In this document: piece after piece, positions 6,787-8,644 of the stretch
How the letters are laid out: each line of letters begins with the position of its first letter
How positions within the stretch are numbered: the first letter of the stretch is position 1
Assembly (NCBI GenBank): GCA_018883665.1
Contig: JAHLFU010000093.1
Span: forward strand, 1 to 8,644
DNA: 8,644 nucleotides
Origin: Paraprevotella stercoravium
Lineage (GTDB): Bacteria; Bacteroidota; Bacteroidia; Bacteroidales; Bacteroidaceae
Direction of reading: 5' to 3'
Notes under the pieces: model-generated
Database searches by the model: none
Told to the model about the DNA's origin: nothing
The model's input: only the letters and a program-made list of their open reading frames with translations
Translations under genes and position numbers: made by a program

Positions 6787-8040
6787 CTACTGTCCCAACG
6801 TATTTCTTAAATCATAGACCGCCATGATAAACTGCACCTGATGGATCGACTCGGCCACCCGGGCATCAAACTCGTCGTCAATCCGATCCATCAGTTCGGT
6901 CATTCGAATCACTCCCTGGCGGTATTGCTCCTCACCGGCCTGGCGTAGCGACTCCCGCAAACGGATAATCTCGCGGTCCTGCTTCCAGATACGCTCCGCC
7001 TTGTCCACCGCATTCATCTGTTCCGTTGCCTCAAGCATGGTATTGAACACGAAGGTTTCCTGCTCGATCTTTACCCGGCGTTCCTGAGCCTTTACCTTAC
7101 GCAAGTCCTCTTTCCGGGAATACAGGGCTCCGATGTTCCATTGCAACTTCAGACCTACCGTGTAGTAAGGCTCAAATTCATTGTTCAGCATGTTCAGGCC
7201 CGGACGGCCCAGTCCGCCCTGAAAGGAAAGATTCAGTTTTGGATAAAGATAGGTCTGCAATTCCTTTCGCTGCACCTCTGTCTGCCGGAGCTGTGCCTGA
7301 TAGAGCCCCATCTCCGGGCGGGCCAGCCGTATACTGTCTGTCTCAACCGTCACCTCGGGTTCAGAGAACTGTGCTCCGTCCAGATCTTTTCCGGTCAGTT
7401 TTCCCAGCATCGCCACATAGGTCTTCCGGTCGGCACACAAGGCATCTTTCTTTTGCTGATAATCCAGAATGCGCACCCTTACCTGATCCACATCCGACTG
7501 ATAAGACACTCCCTGTTCCAATCCCACACGCGCCTCTTCCAGACTGCGGTTCAGGCTCTTGATCACAATCTCGTTCTGGGCAATCTGCTTGTCCATCAGC
7601 AGAACTCCCAAAAACAGGTTCTGTACTTGCTGACGGATGGCATACAAAGACACATCCAGCTGACGGTGCTGCACTTCGGCCTCGGCACGCACCTTGCTCT
7701 TCTGACTGGCATTGCTTCCTCCGTCCCACACAGTTTGATTCAGTTCGCCCACCACGGAATACTGGTCGTGCGGCAAATCAAACTCATAGCCGGGAATCTC
7801 GAAAGGCATCTCCACCACCTCAGACTGATACTGAGCCTTGGCCGATACGTTCAACTGGGGCAACCAACCCTTGCCAATGCGCTTCAGGTCGTATTGCTCC
7901 ACTTCACGAATCAGATCACGCTCCTGGATCAGAGGATAATGGTTGCGTGCGGCCTCCAGACATTCGTCCAATGTCACCTGTCCGTACACTCCGCCACAAA
8001 CCGCCGAAATCCATACCATCAAAAAGAAAAGCCTTTTCAT
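6787..8040 (-). CDS. TolC-family outer-membrane efflux protein
   Basis: This 417-residue protein should form the trimeric outer-membrane channel and periplasmic tunnel through which the exporter discharges its substrate. A signal peptide spans residues 1-20 (MKRLFFLMVWISAVCGGVYG), with cleavage likely before Q21. Two similar halves follow, each rich in long helices with a strand region, as in TolC/OEP proteins. VTLDECLEAARNHYPLIQ (22-39) is the usual opening, and YPKLNLSFQGG, followed by YYTVGLKLQWNIG, marks the second strand region. The ATG at 8040 follows an excellent Shine-Dalgarno (AAAGGAGGAG). It is the first structural gene of the operon. Its presence here differs from E. coli, where ybh transporters have no linked TolC gene. 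Confidence 0.93.
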   Translation of the reverse strand: MKRLFFLMVWISAVCGGVYGQVTLDECLEAARNHYPLIQERDLIREVEQYDLKRIGKGWLPQLNVSAKAQYQSEVVEMPFEIPGYEFDLPHDQYSVVGELNQTVWDGGSNASQKSKVRAEAEVQHRQLDVSLYAIRQQVQNLFLGVLLMDKQIAQNEIVIKSLNRSLEEARVGLEQGVSYQSDVDQVRVRILDYQQKKDALCADRKTYVAMLGKLTGKDLDGAQFSEPEVTVETDSIRLARPEMGLYQAQLRQTEVQRKELQTYLYPKLNLSFQGGLGRPGLNMLNNEFEPYYTVGLKLQWNIGALYSRKEDLRKVKAQERRVKIEQETFVFNTMLEATEQMNAVDKAERIWKQDREIIRLRESLRQAGEEQYRQGVIRMTELMDRIDDEFDARVAESIHQVQFIMAVYDLRNTLGQ

Positions 8041-8077
8041 ATTCTCCTCCTTTCTGAGTTTATCTTAAACATTTCTT

Positions 8078-8095
8078 ATTAACAACCCTGTTAAT
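8078..8095. promoter_or_regulatory. 18-bp palindrome, candidate TetR operator
   Basis: ATTAACA (8078-8084) and its exact reverse complement TGTTAAT (8089-8095) flank ACCC. The palindrome lies in the 97-bp gap between the TetR gene and the TolC-like gene, 38 bases upstream of the latter's start. Neither side is followed by a T run, so it is not an obvious terminator. Its symmetry and size suit a dimeric TetR-type repressor, but no clear promoter core is recognisable beside it and binding by this TetR is inferred only from position. Confidence 0.4.
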
Positions 8096-8137
8096 TATCG
8101 GATACACGGATCATCATTTTCTTGCGCCGATCATAAA

Positions 8138-8644
8138 CTAACCTTTCACCGGGTCCTTACCATAAAGACGGAGATAAATCAAAGTAAGTATTTCCTCGTG
8201 TCTCCGCTTTAGCAGGGCATCCATTTCCGCCTTTCCCAAACGGGCTATCTGATTAATGGCCGGCAGAAACATATAAGTAGAGAAAACCAGTGTCACAATA
8301 TCCAGAAACAGCTGTTCGAAAGTGACCGGATTGCATTTCCCTTCGGCTATCTCGTGCTGCAACAATGCCTTATGATGCCCTCCCAAGGCACACATAAGAT
8401 TGGTGACATTCTCCTGATAGCGTTCCAACAGGTCGGGACTGTGTTTTGCCACTTCGTAAAGCAGACCGGCCAGTTGCATATGCTCATCCAGAAAAGCGAG
8501 CAGCATGGACACACCGGCACTCAGATTCTCCCAAAACGACTGTCTCTCGGCCGACATGGACTGACGCACCGATGAAAACAGCTCATGCAGATTCTTGTCC
8601 AATACCTTGAAGAAAATCTGCTCTTTGGTATTGAAATAATAATG
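8138..8644 (-). CDS. TetR/AcrR-family transcriptional regulator, N-terminus beyond the right edge (partial)
   Basis: This is a probable ligand-responsive repressor of the adjacent export operon. The frame is open to the window edge, and the visible 168 residues begin with HYYFNTKEQIFFKVLDKN. That is the end of the TetR helix-turn-helix (the Y-Y-F-x-T/S-K-E box) and the start of helix 4. About 40-45 residues holding most of the DNA-binding domain are therefore missing. The TTG at 8602 is not the start, because the conserved box lies upstream of it. The rest is an all-helical ligand-binding and dimerisation domain that I cannot assign to a ligand class. The position, first and co-directional ahead of the export genes, matches that of cecR (ybiH) ahead of ybhG-F-S-R in E. 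coli. Confidence 0.88.
   Translation of the reverse strand, partial: HYYFNTKEQIFFKVLDKNLHELFSSVRQSMSAERQSFWENLSAGVSMLLAFLDEHMQLAGLLYEVAKHSPDLLERYQENVTNLMCALGGHHKALLQHEIAEGKCNPVTFEQLFLDIVTLVFSTYMFLPAINQIARLGKAEMDALLKRRHEEILTLIYLRLYGKDPVKG

Noticed and set aside
7141..8082. 313-codon plus-strand open frame opposite the TolC-like gene
   Set aside because: It is the antisense of a clear TolC-family gene; the translation is low-complexity in His, Leu and Gln with no domain, as expected of a shadow frame.
8600..8602. TTG as the start of the TetR gene
   Set aside because: The frame stays open to the window edge and encodes the conserved end of the TetR helix-turn-helix upstream of this codon.

Overview
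The window looks like chromosomal DNA from a Bacteroides/Phocaeicola-type member of the Bacteroidota. Three things support this: an IS4-family transposase of the kind common in that group; a promoter element matching the Bacteroides -7 consensus (TAnnTTTG) in front of the Crp/Fnr gene; and an envelope-export operon whose nearest well-known relative is the Escherichia coli cecR(ybiH)-ybhG-ybhF-ybhS-ybhR cluster, here rearranged and carrying its own TolC-like outer-membrane gene. The genus is inferred, not proven.

Layout, left to right. Bases 2-871 (+) are the C-terminal three quarters of an IS4-family transposase, whose N-terminus lies beyond the left edge; the IS probably ends near base 902. 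Bases 903-1255 are AT-rich and carry no convincing gene. Every remaining gene is on the minus strand, so transcription runs right to left: a TetR/AcrR regulator cut by the right edge (8138-8644), a TolC-type outer-membrane factor (6787-8040), an HlyD/YbhG-type membrane fusion lipoprotein (5859-6761), ABC ATPase 1 (4923-5849), ABC ATPase 2 (4193-4936), ABC-2 permease 1 (3038-4150), ABC-2 permease 2 (1917-3023), and a Crp/Fnr-family regulator (1256-1831) with its own promoter.

How it works together. The two permeases and two ATPases should form a heteromeric inner-membrane ABC exporter. The fusion protein bridges it to the TolC-like channel, giving a tripartite efflux machine for an unknown, probably amphipathic or drug-like, substrate. 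Gaps between genes are short (9-42 bp) and the two ATPase genes overlap by 14 bp, so the exporter genes are very likely one operon. The TetR protein is the likely local regulator, and an 18-bp palindrome lies between it and the first structural gene.

The most interesting point is the ATPase pair. Each has lost a different set of conserved ABC motifs, and in a head-to-tail heterodimer the losses would all fall in one of the two composite ATP sites, leaving the other canonical. Otherwise the window is a recognisable export operon next to an insertion sequence. I see no CRISPR array, rRNA, intact tRNA or defence system.
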